Shown piece by piece: positions 1 to 5,900 of a DNA stretch of 5,956 nt (positions are counted from its first letter, which is position 1; each line of letters begins with the position of its first letter). Position numbers and translations under genes: made by a program. The notes beneath the pieces were generated by a model, which worked only from the letters and a program-made list of their open reading frames with translations, was not told the origin of the DNA and made no database searches. Source of the DNA: an uncultured Clostridia bacterium (GTDB taxonomy: Bacteria; Bacillota; Clostridia; Oscillospirales; CAG-272); contig CAMGRB010000098.1 of assembly GCA_946061315.1 (NCBI GenBank), positions 1 through 5,956 on the forward strand, written 5' to 3'.

Positions 1-362
1 CTGTTCGACGGCTTGCCCTCGAGCATTTTTATTCCGTCAAATCCAACGCTCATATATAACTTTGCCTGCCTTAAAAGATCGTCGGCTCGCTCCCTGTCGC
101 TCATTGAAAGGTCATGCTCAAGCCCTGCGTAAGCATACGCATTCGGAGAAAAATATAACTTGTAAAAAAGCGCCTTTACGTTTGACGTTTTGTTCACGGT
201 TTCGATTTTTGAAAAAATACCGTCCCCGTCGCTGTTTTGCGGCAACGACAAAAAAGCGTATTTTTTATATCCGTTTGCCCTGAAGCGATATTCAAAGCCT
301 TTTACGCTTTCCTCTACGGGAGTGTCGAAATTTATATGTATATGACCGTCGAAAATATCCAT
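1..362 (-). CDS. Amidohydrolase-2 family metal-dependent hydrolase, N-terminal part (runs off the left edge)
   Basis: Reading the minus strand from the ATG at 362 gives 120 uninterrupted codons up to the window edge, so the C-terminal part is missing. The protein starts MDIFDGHIHINF; the H-x-H pair (His7, His9) directly after strand 1 is the typical first metal-ligand motif of amidohydrolase TIM barrels. Near residues 106-119 it reads VGFDGIKMLEGKPS, a phrase I recognise from amidohydrolase-2 proteins of Clostridia, where the Lys lies in a barrel strand. Family members are cytosolic metal-dependent hydrolases or decarboxylases; the substrate cannot be told from this fragment. The ribosome binding site is weak (TTGGGG about 5 nt before the start), but the start is supported by the motif position and by a consensus promoter about 40 nt upstream. 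It is transcribed divergently from the NUDIX operon. Family call fairly sure, function open. Confidence 0.8.
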   Translation of the reverse strand, partial: MDIFDGHIHINFDTPVEESVKGFEYRFRANGYKKYAFLSLPQNSDGDGIFSKIETVNKTSNVKALFYKLYFSPNAYAYAGLEHDLSMSDRERADDLLRQAKLYMSVGFDGIKMLEGKPSN

Positions 363-397
363 ACTTACCCCAAGATTTTTAAGATTTACTATACTTT

Positions 398-426
398 ATT
401 GTAGCATTGTTCCTTTTTTCTGTCAA
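398..426 (-). promoter_or_regulatory. Sigma-A promoter for the amidohydrolase gene
   Basis: On the minus strand the -35 box TTGACA (421-426, perfect consensus) is followed by a 17-nt spacer and the -10 box TACAAT (398-403), preceded by TGC, which makes an extended -10. The expected transcript start is near position 391, giving a leader of about 30 nt before the ATG at 362. Read directly from sequence; activity is inferred. Confidence 0.8.
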
Positions 427-430
427 GTAA

Positions 431-470
431 ATTGACGATTGACGCATATTTTTTCAAAAATGTTGAAAAA
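431..470. promoter_or_regulatory. Candidate operator between divergent promoters: direct repeat and inverted repeat
   Basis: Two structures lie between the divergent promoters. ATTGACG occurs twice in tandem (431-437 and 438-444). A perfect inverted repeat follows: TTTTTCAA (450-457), a 5-nt spacer, then TTGAAAAA (463-470). The right arm covers the -35 box of the plus-strand promoter, so a bound protein could block it. No regulator gene is in the window, and A/T-rich DNA makes short palindromes fairly likely by chance, so this is only a candidate. Confidence 0.35.
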
Positions 471-491
471 CGCTTTATTTTGTGGTAAAAT
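463..491 (+). promoter_or_regulatory. Sigma-A promoter for the NUDIX-TudS-HAD-HD operon
   Basis: The -35 box TTGAAA (463-468) is separated by exactly 17 nt from the -10 box TAAAAT (486-491), which has the extended TGG in front. Transcription should start near 498, only about 18 nt before the first ATG, so the leader is very short and holds little beyond the GGAGGT ribosome binding site (505-510). Confidence 0.75.
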
Positions 492-515
492 AACAACGAT
501 AGGCGGAGGTGCGAA

Positions 516-983
516 ATGAAAAATACTACGCTTTGCTATATTGAAAAAGACGGTTGTTACCTTATGATGCACAGGACGGTCAAAAAGAACGACGGCAACG
601 ACGGAAAATGGCTCGGAATAGGCGGACACTTTGAGGAGAACGAAAGCCCGTATGACTGCGCAAAAAGAGAAGTTTTCGAGGAAACGGGTCTTAAAATGAA
701 CTCGCCCATATACCGTGCCCTCGTCACCTTCTGCTCGGACAAGTATGAAACGGAGCAGATGCACCTTTTTACCTGCACGGACTTTTCGGGTGAAATCTCA
801 CCCTGCTCGGAGGGGACGCTTGCGTGGATAAAAAAGTCCGATATAAAAACGCTTAATATATGGGAGGGAGATCTCATTTTCCTTGATTTAATCGACACGT
901 GCAAGGGCTTTTTCTCTCTTAAACTTGTTTATCGCGGCAACGAACTGACTGAATACTATGTAAATGGAGAAAAGAATGGATAA
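516..983 (+). CDS. MutX-like NUDIX hydrolase (8-oxo-dGTP diphosphatase type)
   Basis: This 155-residue protein carries a complete NUDIX box, G-x5-E-x7-REV-x-EE-x-GL, from about Gly37 to Leu59 (GGHFEEN ... REVFEETGL), which binds the catalytic Mg2+. The start (CYIEKDGCYLMMHR), the KWLGIGGHFE phrase, the GTLAWIKKSDI phrase and the late WEGD...FF pattern match, from memory, the MutX/MutT-like group of Firmicutes, whose members are about this length and hydrolyse oxidised purine dNTPs to the monophosphate plus pyrophosphate. The protein should be cytosolic. The start has an excellent GGAGGT site 5 nt upstream. It is the first gene of a four-gene operon and its end overlaps the DUF523 gene by 8 nt. 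NUDIX membership is certain; the 8-oxo-dGTP substrate is inferred, and other nucleoside diphosphate derivatives are possible. Confidence 0.92.
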   Translation: MKNTTLCYIEKDGCYLMMHRTVKKNDGNDGKWLGIGGHFEENESPYDCAKREVFEETGLKMNSPIYRALVTFCSDKYETEQMHLFTCTDFSGEISPCSEGTLAWIKKSDIKTLNIWEGDLIFLDLIDTCKGFFSLKLVYRGNELTEYYVNGEKNG

Positions 984-1434
984 TATAATCGTAAGTGCCT
1001 GCCTGCTCGGCAGAGGGTGCCGCTATGACGGGGTATCAAAACCTCCGTGCGAGGCGGTTTTGAAGCTCAAAGAAAAATTTAATCTTATACCCGTTTGCGC
1101 CGAGGATCTTGGTGGCTTGCCGACGCCGAGAACGTCTGCCGAGATAGTGGGCGATAAGGTTATAAGAAAAGACGGCGTTGACGTCACCTACGAATATGAA
1201 ACGGGAGCGAAAAATGTACTCGATATTGCCGTAAAATACGGTTGCAGGGCGGCGGTGTTAAAATCGAAAAGTCCTTCGTGCGGTCACGGCAGAATATACG
1301 ACGGAACTTTTACGAAAACGCTCACCGAGGGAAACGGCAAGTGCGCCGCACTCCTGATTAAAAACGGCATTGAAGTGTTTGATGAAACCGAAACGGAGCA
1401 GCTTATAAAATACTATGAAGATAATAGCAACTGA
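976..1434 (+). CDS. DUF523 family protein, TudS-like [4Fe-4S] thiouracil desulfurase homologue
   Basis: A 152-residue protein covering the whole DUF523 (PF04463) fold: SACLLGRGCRYDG at residues 7-19, PVCAEDLGGLPTPR at 39-52 and KSKSPSCGHGRIYDG at 96-110. Cys9, Cys41 and Cys102 are the three conserved cysteines that hold a [4Fe-4S] cluster in TudS, the characterised member, which removes sulfur from 2-thiouracil to give uracil. Many members have CPE where this one has CAED; the acidic residue is kept. I chose the ATG at 976 over the in-frame ATG at 964 because GGAGA (966-970) lies 5 nt before it, while 964 has no such site and would add only four residues. Its first 8 nt overlap the NUDIX gene, and its end overlaps the HAD gene by 20 nt, which suggests translational coupling. 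The family is sure; thiouracil as the real substrate is inferred. Confidence 0.9.
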   Translation: MDNIIVSACLLGRGCRYDGVSKPPCEAVLKLKEKFNLIPVCAEDLGGLPTPRTSAEIVGDKVIRKDGVDVTYEYETGAKNVLDIAVKYGCRAAVLKSKSPSCGHGRIYDGTFTKTLTEGNGKCAALLIKNGIEVFDETETEQLIKYYEDNSN

Positions 1435-2146
1435 TTTTGACGGCACGTTAAATTATAACGGAAAGGTAAGCGATAGTGACAGAGAAGCGATAGAGCTTTT
1501 CAGATGCCACGGCAACAAGTTCGGCATTGTGACGGGCAGGGACCTTGAGGCTGCGCTCTGGTTTTTCTACAATTATAAATTAAAGTGCGATTTTGTGATT
1601 TCCTGCACGGGTGCGATAATAACCGACGGTGAGGGAAAGATAATCTATTCCAAAAAAGCAAAAACGGGAGATTTTCTTTGCGATATAATAAACAAAGCAA
1701 TTTCGCTCGGGGCGGGGCTGTTTGTGGTGACCGACGGTTTGAGGCGGTATCACATAGACGTGCACGGCAAAATCCCCTACGACCTGTCGCTTTTCCCTGA
1801 ATTTAACCATTGTAACACGTGGTTTGAAAGCGACGAGAGCGCCGCTGAATTTGTAAAGTACGTAAAAGAAAAATATCCCGACAAAATATCAGCTTACCGA
1901 AACGGCAACAGCGTTGATATGCCGCCTCCGAACGTATCGAAAACAAGCGGTATATACGAGTACGCAAGCAATTTTGATGGCGCAAAGATATACACGGCGG
2001 GCGACAATTACAACGATATTCCGATGCTCAAAGAGTTTTGCGGTTTTGCCGTATCAAACGCGCTTGACAAGGTAAAAGAGGAAGCGGGGCACACCTGCGA
2101 CCGAATATGCGATATGATAGAATACATAATGAAAGAGGATAAATAA
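1415..2146 (+). CDS. Cof-type HAD-IIB phosphatase
   Basis: A 243-residue protein with all four HAD motifs in the right order: motif I DFDGTL (nucleophile Asp7, acid Asp9), motif II IVTGR (Thr40), motif III Lys176 in NVSKTSGI, and motif IV GDNYNDIPML (Asp197, Asp201). The region of about residues 80-170 between motifs II and III forms the C2 cap typical of class IIB (Cof) phosphatases, which dephosphorylate sugar phosphates, nucleotides, FMN or pyridoxal phosphate in the cytosol. The substrate cannot be read from sequence. The usual NGA near residue 65 is CTGA here, a small departure. The start is fixed by the motif I distance. It has no good ribosome binding site of its own (GGAG is 16 nt away) and starts 20 nt inside the DUF523 gene, so it is probably translated by coupling. 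Confidence 0.9.
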   Translation: MKIIATDFDGTLNYNGKVSDSDREAIELFRCHGNKFGIVTGRDLEAALWFFYNYKLKCDFVISCTGAIITDGEGKIIYSKKAKTGDFLCDIINKAISLGAGLFVVTDGLRRYHIDVHGKIPYDLSLFPEFNHCNTWFESDESAAEFVKYVKEKYPDKISAYRNGNSVDMPPPNVSKTSGIYEYASNFDGAKIYTAGDNYNDIPMLKEFCGFAVSNALDKVKEEAGHTCDRICDMIEYIMKEDK

Positions 2147-2147
2147 T

Positions 2148-2741
2148 ATGAACGCAAGAGAGAGATTTATAACCATTTTCAAAGAGAAAATAAAGAGGGA
2201 AGGGTCGGAGAGGCTGCTTGAATTTATCTGCTCCCCGTCGTCCGACTTTTTTACCGCCCCGGCAAGCGCAAGGTATCATAGCTCCTACGAGGGAGGTCTT
2301 TGCGCGCACTCGTTAAACGTATACGATTGCCTTTGCGCATATCTTGACAGGGACGTTGTAAAAAACAAATACGGTCTTTCGTATTCCGACGAAACGGTAG
2401 CGATAGTTGCCCTTTTGCACGATCTTTGCAAAATGAACGTATATAAAATAAGCTACCGCAACGCCAAAAACGAGCAGGGAGTGTGGGAAAAGGTCCCATA
2501 TTTCGAGTTTGACGATACGCTCCCGTACGGTCACGGTGAAAAAAGCGTATATATGATAACTCCTTTTATGAAGCTCACAAGGGAGGAAGCGTTTGCCATA
2601 AGATATCATATGGGCTTCTCGGGCACGGAGGACGAGCGCAACGTCGGCAAGGCTTTCGAGATGTTCCCGCTTGCGTTCGCTTTGTCAACGGCTGACATGG
2701 AAGCTACATATTATATAGAGAGCAAAGAGGACAAAAAATAA
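2148..2741 (+). CDS. HD-domain phosphohydrolase
   Basis: A 197-residue cytosolic protein with the HD superfamily pattern: His54 in GGLCAHSLNVY, the paired His91-Asp92 in ALLHDLCK, His129 in YGHGEKS, His154 in IRYHMG and Asp183 in TADMEA. These match the metal-binding residues of HD phosphohydrolases. The RYHSSYEGGL..HSLNV and HGEKS phrases recall the HD part of YhaM-like proteins, but the nucleic-acid-binding OB domain of YhaM is absent, so this is a stand-alone HD protein. Known relatives hydrolyse nucleotides or phosphodiesters; the substrate here is unknown. The start has AGAGG (2134-2138) 9 nt upstream, and only 1 nt separates it from the HAD stop codon. It is the last gene of the operon, and no hairpin terminator is visible between it and the next promoter. 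Confidence 0.85.
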   Translation: MNARERFITIFKEKIKREGSERLLEFICSPSSDFFTAPASARYHSSYEGGLCAHSLNVYDCLCAYLDRDVVKNKYGLSYSDETVAIVALLHDLCKMNVYKISYRNAKNEQGVWEKVPYFEFDDTLPYGHGEKSVYMITPFMKLTREEAFAIRYHMGFSGTEDERNVGKAFEMFPLAFALSTADMEATYYIESKEDKK

Positions 2742-2765
2742 TTTTCAAAAAATCGAAAAAGGGTA

Positions 2766-2794
2766 TTGACAAATCAATTTTTGTGTGTTAGCAT
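2766..2794 (+). promoter_or_regulatory. Sigma-A promoter for the T-box leader and trpXYZ
   Basis: A perfect -35 box TTGACA (2766-2771), a 17-nt spacer and the -10 box TAGCAT (2789-2794) with an extended TGT in front. The predicted start near 2801 falls just before stem I of the T-box, the usual arrangement. The promoter begins 25 nt after the HD gene. Confidence 0.8.
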
Positions 2795-2800
2795 ATAGAA

Positions 2801-3052
2801 AACCGATGAGAAAGAATAGTATCCGATCAGGTGACGTCCAAGAGAGATGCAGGCGGTGTGATTGCATTACGTGGCAGTTCGGTGAATGGGCTTTCGAGGG
2901 CAATGCCGAAACAGCAGTAGGTATTGACGGAGTTGCACCGTTACAGGCATAGCATATTGAAAGTATGTGGCAGAGGTAAAGTTATCTTTACGAAATTGGG
3001 TGGTACCGCGATTCATTCGTCCCAAGCGTCTTATGGCGTTTGGGCTTTTTTG
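2801..3052 (+). promoter_or_regulatory. T-box riboswitch, tryptophan-specific (UGG specifier)
   Basis: Complete T-box leader. Stem I: lower helix GAAAG (2810-2814) with CTTTC (2891-2895); specifier loop with AGTA (2818-2821) on the 5' side and GAA-UGG-G (2884-2890) on the 3' side; upper helix CCGA (2823-2826) with TCGG (2879-2882); AGAGAG bulge (2841-2846); apical hairpin ATGCA/TGCAT with GGTGTGA in the loop. Stem II closes by ATGCC (2903-2907) with GGCAT (2946-2950), and inside it ACGG/CCGT can pair. The T-box core GGGTGGTACCGCG is at 2998-3010. Antiterminator: TTGGG (2996-3000) with CCCAA (3021-3025), a 7-nt bulge TGGTACC that binds the tRNA acceptor end, and GCG/CGT. The codon UGG (2887-2889) followed by a purine points to tRNA-Trp, which fits the trpXYZ genes downstream. 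The class is certain; the specifier was assigned by hand pairing. Confidence 0.93.
3021..3051 (+). terminator. Intrinsic terminator of the T-box leader
   Basis: CCCAAGCGTC (3021-3030), loop TTAT, GGCGTTTGGG (3035-3044), forming a 10-bp stem with two G-U pairs, then C and six T (3046-3051). Its left arm CCCAA is the same segment used by the antiterminator helix, so the two structures exclude each other. This is the off state when tRNA-Trp is charged. It may also stop read-through from the upstream four-gene operon, which lacks a terminator of its own. Confidence 0.93.
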
Positions 3053-3082
3053 TTTTTCTCTCTGCCGATAAGGAGAAGAATT

Positions 3083-3115
3083 ATGTATACAAAACGATGG
3101 CAAGGCTTAAATTAA
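3083..3115 (+). CDS. Possible 10-residue leader peptide with one Trp codon
   Basis: A short frame, MYTKRWQGLN then TAA, lies between the T-box terminator and trpX. It has a strong ribosome binding site, AAGGAG (3070-3075), 7 nt before the ATG, with the same geometry as trpX; the 10-nt string ATAAGGAGAA is shared by both sites (3068-3077 and 3164-3173). It lies on the read-through transcript only, so it would be made only when the T-box is antiterminated. Residue 6 is Trp, coded by TGG at 3098-3100. No hairpin or T-run follows it in 3116-3165, so classical attenuation is not visible. It could be a real small peptide, a ribosome-loading device, or the remnant of a gene start. Conservation is unknown. 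Confidence 0.4.
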   Translation: MYTKRWQGLN

Positions 3116-3178
3116 CGACAAGCTACTGAAAAATCAACAAAATCAAAACACATAATAGAATAAATAAGGAGAATTATC

Positions 3179-4141
3179 ATGAAAAAAATCATTTCTTTAA
3201 TAATAGCACTGTCACTCGTCATCGCGGCAACGTTCGCATTTTCGTCCTGCAAGAAAGAAAAGGACACAATAGGCATAATCCAGTTCGGCTCACACGAATC
3301 GTTAAATAACTGCTACGACGGTATAATCCTCGGTCTTAAAGAGGGCGGCATAAACCTTGACGACTACAACGTAGAGCTTCTCAACAGCAACTTTGACCCC
3401 AGCGTTTCACAGTCACAGGCAAACACCCTTGTAAACAAAGGCGCAAAAGTAATTATCGCAATAGCAACTCCCTCGGCGGTAGCGGCGGCAAACGCATCTG
3501 ACGGAAAAGTTCCCGTTGTTTACTGTGCGGTAACGGACGGCTCCGTAATGGCTAATTATGAAAACATAACGGGTTGCTCCGACATACCCAACTTTGAAAA
3601 GCAGCTTGAGGTAGTAACTGCGTTCATGGGCAAAAACGATATTAAAATAGGCGTTCTTTATTCCACCGAGGAATCAAGCTCTCCGATACAGGTATCCAGC
3701 CTTAAAGAAGCCGCAAAAGCATACACGGGTATGCAGGTAATCGACAAAGCGGTTGCCGACATAAACACGATAGACACCGCGGTAAATGCTCTTATAAACG
3801 ATGGCGTTGACTGCTTTATCAACCTTCTTGACAACACCATAGTAGGCAAGCTTGAAACCAATATACTCCCCATAACCAACGAAAAGAAGATACCCGTTTT
3901 TGGCTCGGAAATAGAGCAGGTTAAGGTAGGATGCGTTGCAAGTGCCTCCATAGACTACACAAACGACGTCGGAATGGAGTCGGGCAAAGCGGCGGCAAAG
4001 ATCCTTTCGGGAACTAACGCTTCCGACATAAAACCGATAATAATTTCAAACCCCACAAACTACTATAACAGCAAGGTTTGCGAAGAATTCGGTCTTACCG
4101 TGCCCACCACGATAAGCGCAACCGACGTTGCAAACGGCTGA
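3179..4141 (+). CDS. trpX: Tryptophan ABC importer, substrate-binding lipoprotein
   Basis: A 320-residue ABC substrate-binding protein of the PF04392 type. It opens with a lipoprotein signal: KK, a hydrophobic stretch of about residues 4-20, then a lipobox ending at Cys24 (AFSSC), so it should be anchored on the outer face of the membrane. Family phrases are TIGIIQFGSHESL near 30-42, ATPSAVAAA, the VPVVYCAVTDG strand, TGCSDIPNFEKQLEV, IGVLYSTEESSSPIQV, LLDNTI and KKIPVFGSE. The start is clear: AAGGAG lies 7 nt upstream and the signal peptide follows at once. The gene is first in trpXYZ, under a T-box with a Trp specifier, which is the basis for naming the substrate; the protein sequence alone would only say 'ABC substrate-binding'. 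It contains no tryptophan residue. Family sure, tryptophan specificity inferred from regulation. Confidence 0.88.
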   Translation: MKKIISLIIALSLVIAATFAFSSCKKEKDTIGIIQFGSHESLNNCYDGIILGLKEGGINLDDYNVELLNSNFDPSVSQSQANTLVNKGAKVIIAIATPSAVAAANASDGKVPVVYCAVTDGSVMANYENITGCSDIPNFEKQLEVVTAFMGKNDIKIGVLYSTEESSSPIQVSSLKEAAKAYTGMQVIDKAVADINTIDTAVNALINDGVDCFINLLDNTIVGKLETNILPITNEKKIPVFGSEIEQVKVGCVASASIDYTNDVGMESGKAAAKILSGTNASDIKPIIISNPTNYYNSKVCEEFGLTVPTTISATDVANG

Positions 4142-4159
4142 TACTGAAAGGAAAGAAAA

Positions 4160-5113
4160 ATGCTTTTTCTCGGAACAACAATAGACGGACTTCAGATGGG
4201 TCTTTGCTTTGCGGTAATAGCTCTCGGAGTTTATATATCGTACTCGATACTTGATTTTCCCGATCTGTCCGTTGACGGTACGTTCCCCCTTGGCGGAGTG
4301 TGCTGTACGATACTTATGCTTAAAACCGGCATGCCGCCGATAATAGCGACGCTCTTGTCGTTTATCGCAGGCGCTCTGGCAGGCACGATAACGGGCATAC
4401 TCCACGTCAAGTTCAAAATATCAAAGCTCCTTTCTGGAATTATAGTTATGACGGGCTTGCTCTCCGTAAACCTTGCGCTTACCAAGGTCCTTACGGGTAC
4501 GGGATATACTACCACGATATTCAGCTATAAGTCGGTCGGTATAGAAGGGCTTTTCGGCGGCAAGCTCGCAGGGCTTTTAGGCAGTGGCGGCAAGGACCTT
4601 ATGATAATAATTATCCTTCTCGTTCTCGTTCTTGCAACCAAATTCATAATAGATATCTTTAAGAAAACGAAGATGGGATATATGCTCGGCGCAACGGGCG
4701 GTAACGAAAGGCTCGTTACCTATCTCGGCAAGGACAGCGGAATGTATAAGATCCTCGGTATTGCCATAGCAAACGGCTTTGTCGCAGTCGGCGGAGCGCT
4801 TTATTCACAGCTTTATATGTCCTACGACAATAACTCGGGTAGCGGTAAGGTAGTCCTTGCGCTTGCCTCGGTTATTATAGGCATGTCGGTTTTTGCAAAT
4901 ACGAGAATTATGAAAAATACCACCGCGGTAATATTCGGCGCGATAATATATTCGCTCTGCCTTAACTACCTCGTGCTTGTTGACACGCAGGGAACGTATC
5001 TAAAACTTCTCAACGCCGTTCTCTTTGCACTTATACTCATTTTCAACGATAAAATTTCCCACCTTATAAAAGGAAAAACCAACTCAAAAAAGGCGGTGAA
5101 AGAAGATGCTTGA
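4160..5113 (+). CDS. trpY: Tryptophan ABC importer, permease
   Basis: A 317-residue membrane protein of the BPD_transp_2 (PF02653) permease group, related to branched-chain amino acid permeases. Hydrophobic segments lie roughly at residues 11-32, 43-56, 59-81, 91-112, 146-168, 197-220, 230-247, 255-273 and 281-296, so eight or nine helices. The phrase LDFPDLSVDGTFPLGG (31-46) is characteristic of the permeases that pair with PF04392 binding proteins. GATGGNERLVTYLG (177-190), in a loop after a basic stretch (KKTKMG), is a good candidate for the contact with the ATPase. The tail is basic and cytosolic. AAAGG (4147-4151) is 8 nt before the ATG; the gap from trpX is 18 nt, and the end overlaps trpZ by 8 nt. 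It contains no tryptophan, unusual for a polytopic membrane protein of this size. Confidence 0.9.
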   Translation: MLFLGTTIDGLQMGLCFAVIALGVYISYSILDFPDLSVDGTFPLGGVCCTILMLKTGMPPIIATLLSFIAGALAGTITGILHVKFKISKLLSGIIVMTGLLSVNLALTKVLTGTGYTTTIFSYKSVGIEGLFGGKLAGLLGSGGKDLMIIIILLVLVLATKFIIDIFKKTKMGYMLGATGGNERLVTYLGKDSGMYKILGIAIANGFVAVGGALYSQLYMSYDNNSGSGKVVLALASVIIGMSVFANTRIMKNTTAVIFGAIIYSLCLNYLVLVDTQGTYLKLLNAVLFALILIFNDKISHLIKGKTNSKKAVKEDA

Positions 5114-5879
5114 GCTTGTAGGAATAGATAAAGTGTTCAATGCGGGCACGGTAAACGAAACCACGATATTCAACAATTTTTCAATGAGCGTAAAAACGGG
5201 TGCGTTTATTTCGATAGTCGGCTCAAACGGCTCGGGAAAAACGACGCTTCTCAATATCATAAGCGGCACAATACCGATAAACGCAGGCAAAATCATTCTT
5301 GACGGCGAGGATATAACAAAACTCCCCGAGTACAAAAGAGCAAGAAAGATAGGCAGAGTTTTTCAGGACCCGGCGATGGGCACCGTTCCGAATATGACGA
5401 TAATAGAAAATCTCTCGCTTGCCGCAAATAAGGGAAAGAAATACGGCTTTGAGTTTGCCGTTGACAAGAAAAAGACGGAATATTTCAAGGAAATGCTTTT
5501 AACTCTCGGCCTCGGGCTTGAGGATAAAACGGAAATACCCGTAGGTCTTTTGTCGGGCGGACAGCGTCAGGCGCTCTCGCTCCTTATGAGCACGATGACG
5601 CCGATAGATCTGCTTCTGCTTGACGAGCACACGGCGGCGCTCGACCCCAAAACCGCCGAAACCATAATGGAGCTGACGGACAAAATCGTCCGCGAAAAGA
5701 AGCTCACGGCAGTTATGGTAACGCACAATCTGCGCTATGCCGTCGAGTACGGCAACCGCCTCGTTATGATGCACGAGGGAAAAGCGATAATAGATAAGTG
5801 CGACGAGGAAAAAGCAAAGCTCACCGTTGACGACCTGCTTTCAACCTTTAACGCTATAAGCATAGAATGCGGAAACTGA
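5106..5879 (+). CDS. trpZ: Tryptophan ABC importer, ATP-binding protein
   Basis: A 257-residue ABC ATPase with every motif intact: Walker A GSNGSGKTT (39-47, Lys45), Q-loop VFQDP (Gln87), signature LSGGQ (149-153), Walker B LLLLDE (169-174, catalytic Glu174), D-loop ALDP (178-181) and H-loop His207 in VTHN. It powers import by the TrpX/TrpY complex at the inner face of the membrane. The short RVFQDPAMGTVPNMTIIENL region (about 84-103) resembles that of ATPases of the branched-chain and PF04392-linked transporters. It starts 8 nt inside trpY; the ribosome binding site is imperfect (AGGCGGTG, 5091-5098), so coupling to trpY translation is likely. No tryptophan is present. ATPase function certain, substrate inferred from the T-box and neighbours. 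Confidence 0.92.
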   Translation: MLELVGIDKVFNAGTVNETTIFNNFSMSVKTGAFISIVGSNGSGKTTLLNIISGTIPINAGKIILDGEDITKLPEYKRARKIGRVFQDPAMGTVPNMTIIENLSLAANKGKKYGFEFAVDKKKTEYFKEMLLTLGLGLEDKTEIPVGLLSGGQRQALSLLMSTMTPIDLLLLDEHTAALDPKTAETIMELTDKIVREKKLTAVMVTHNLRYAVEYGNRLVMMHEGKAIIDKCDEEKAKLTVDDLLSTFNAISIECGN

Positions 5880-5900
5880 TAAATACAAATAAAACTTTAT

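Noticed and set aside
62..283. Open frame of 73 codons on the plus strand
   Set aside because: It lies antisense to the amidohydrolase coding region, which has clear family motifs; its product has no recognisable motif and no ribosome binding site.
423..904. Minus-strand open frames opposite the NUDIX gene
   Set aside because: They are shadows of the NUDIX coding sequence, have no family motifs, and conflict with its perfect catalytic box and ribosome binding site.
964..978. Earlier ATG at 964 as the start of the DUF523 protein
   Set aside because: No ribosome binding site precedes it, and the four extra residues are outside the family core; the ATG at 976 has GGAGA 5 nt upstream.
2924..3115. 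Open frame of 63 codons running through the T-box core and terminator
   Set aside because: It crosses the structured riboswitch and terminator, and its start has no ribosome binding site. Only its last ten codons, which have their own RBS, are worth considering.
3116..3165. Attenuator hairpin after the leader ORF
   Set aside because: The stretch is A-rich and unstructured, with no inverted repeat or T-run, so classical leader-peptide attenuation is not supported.
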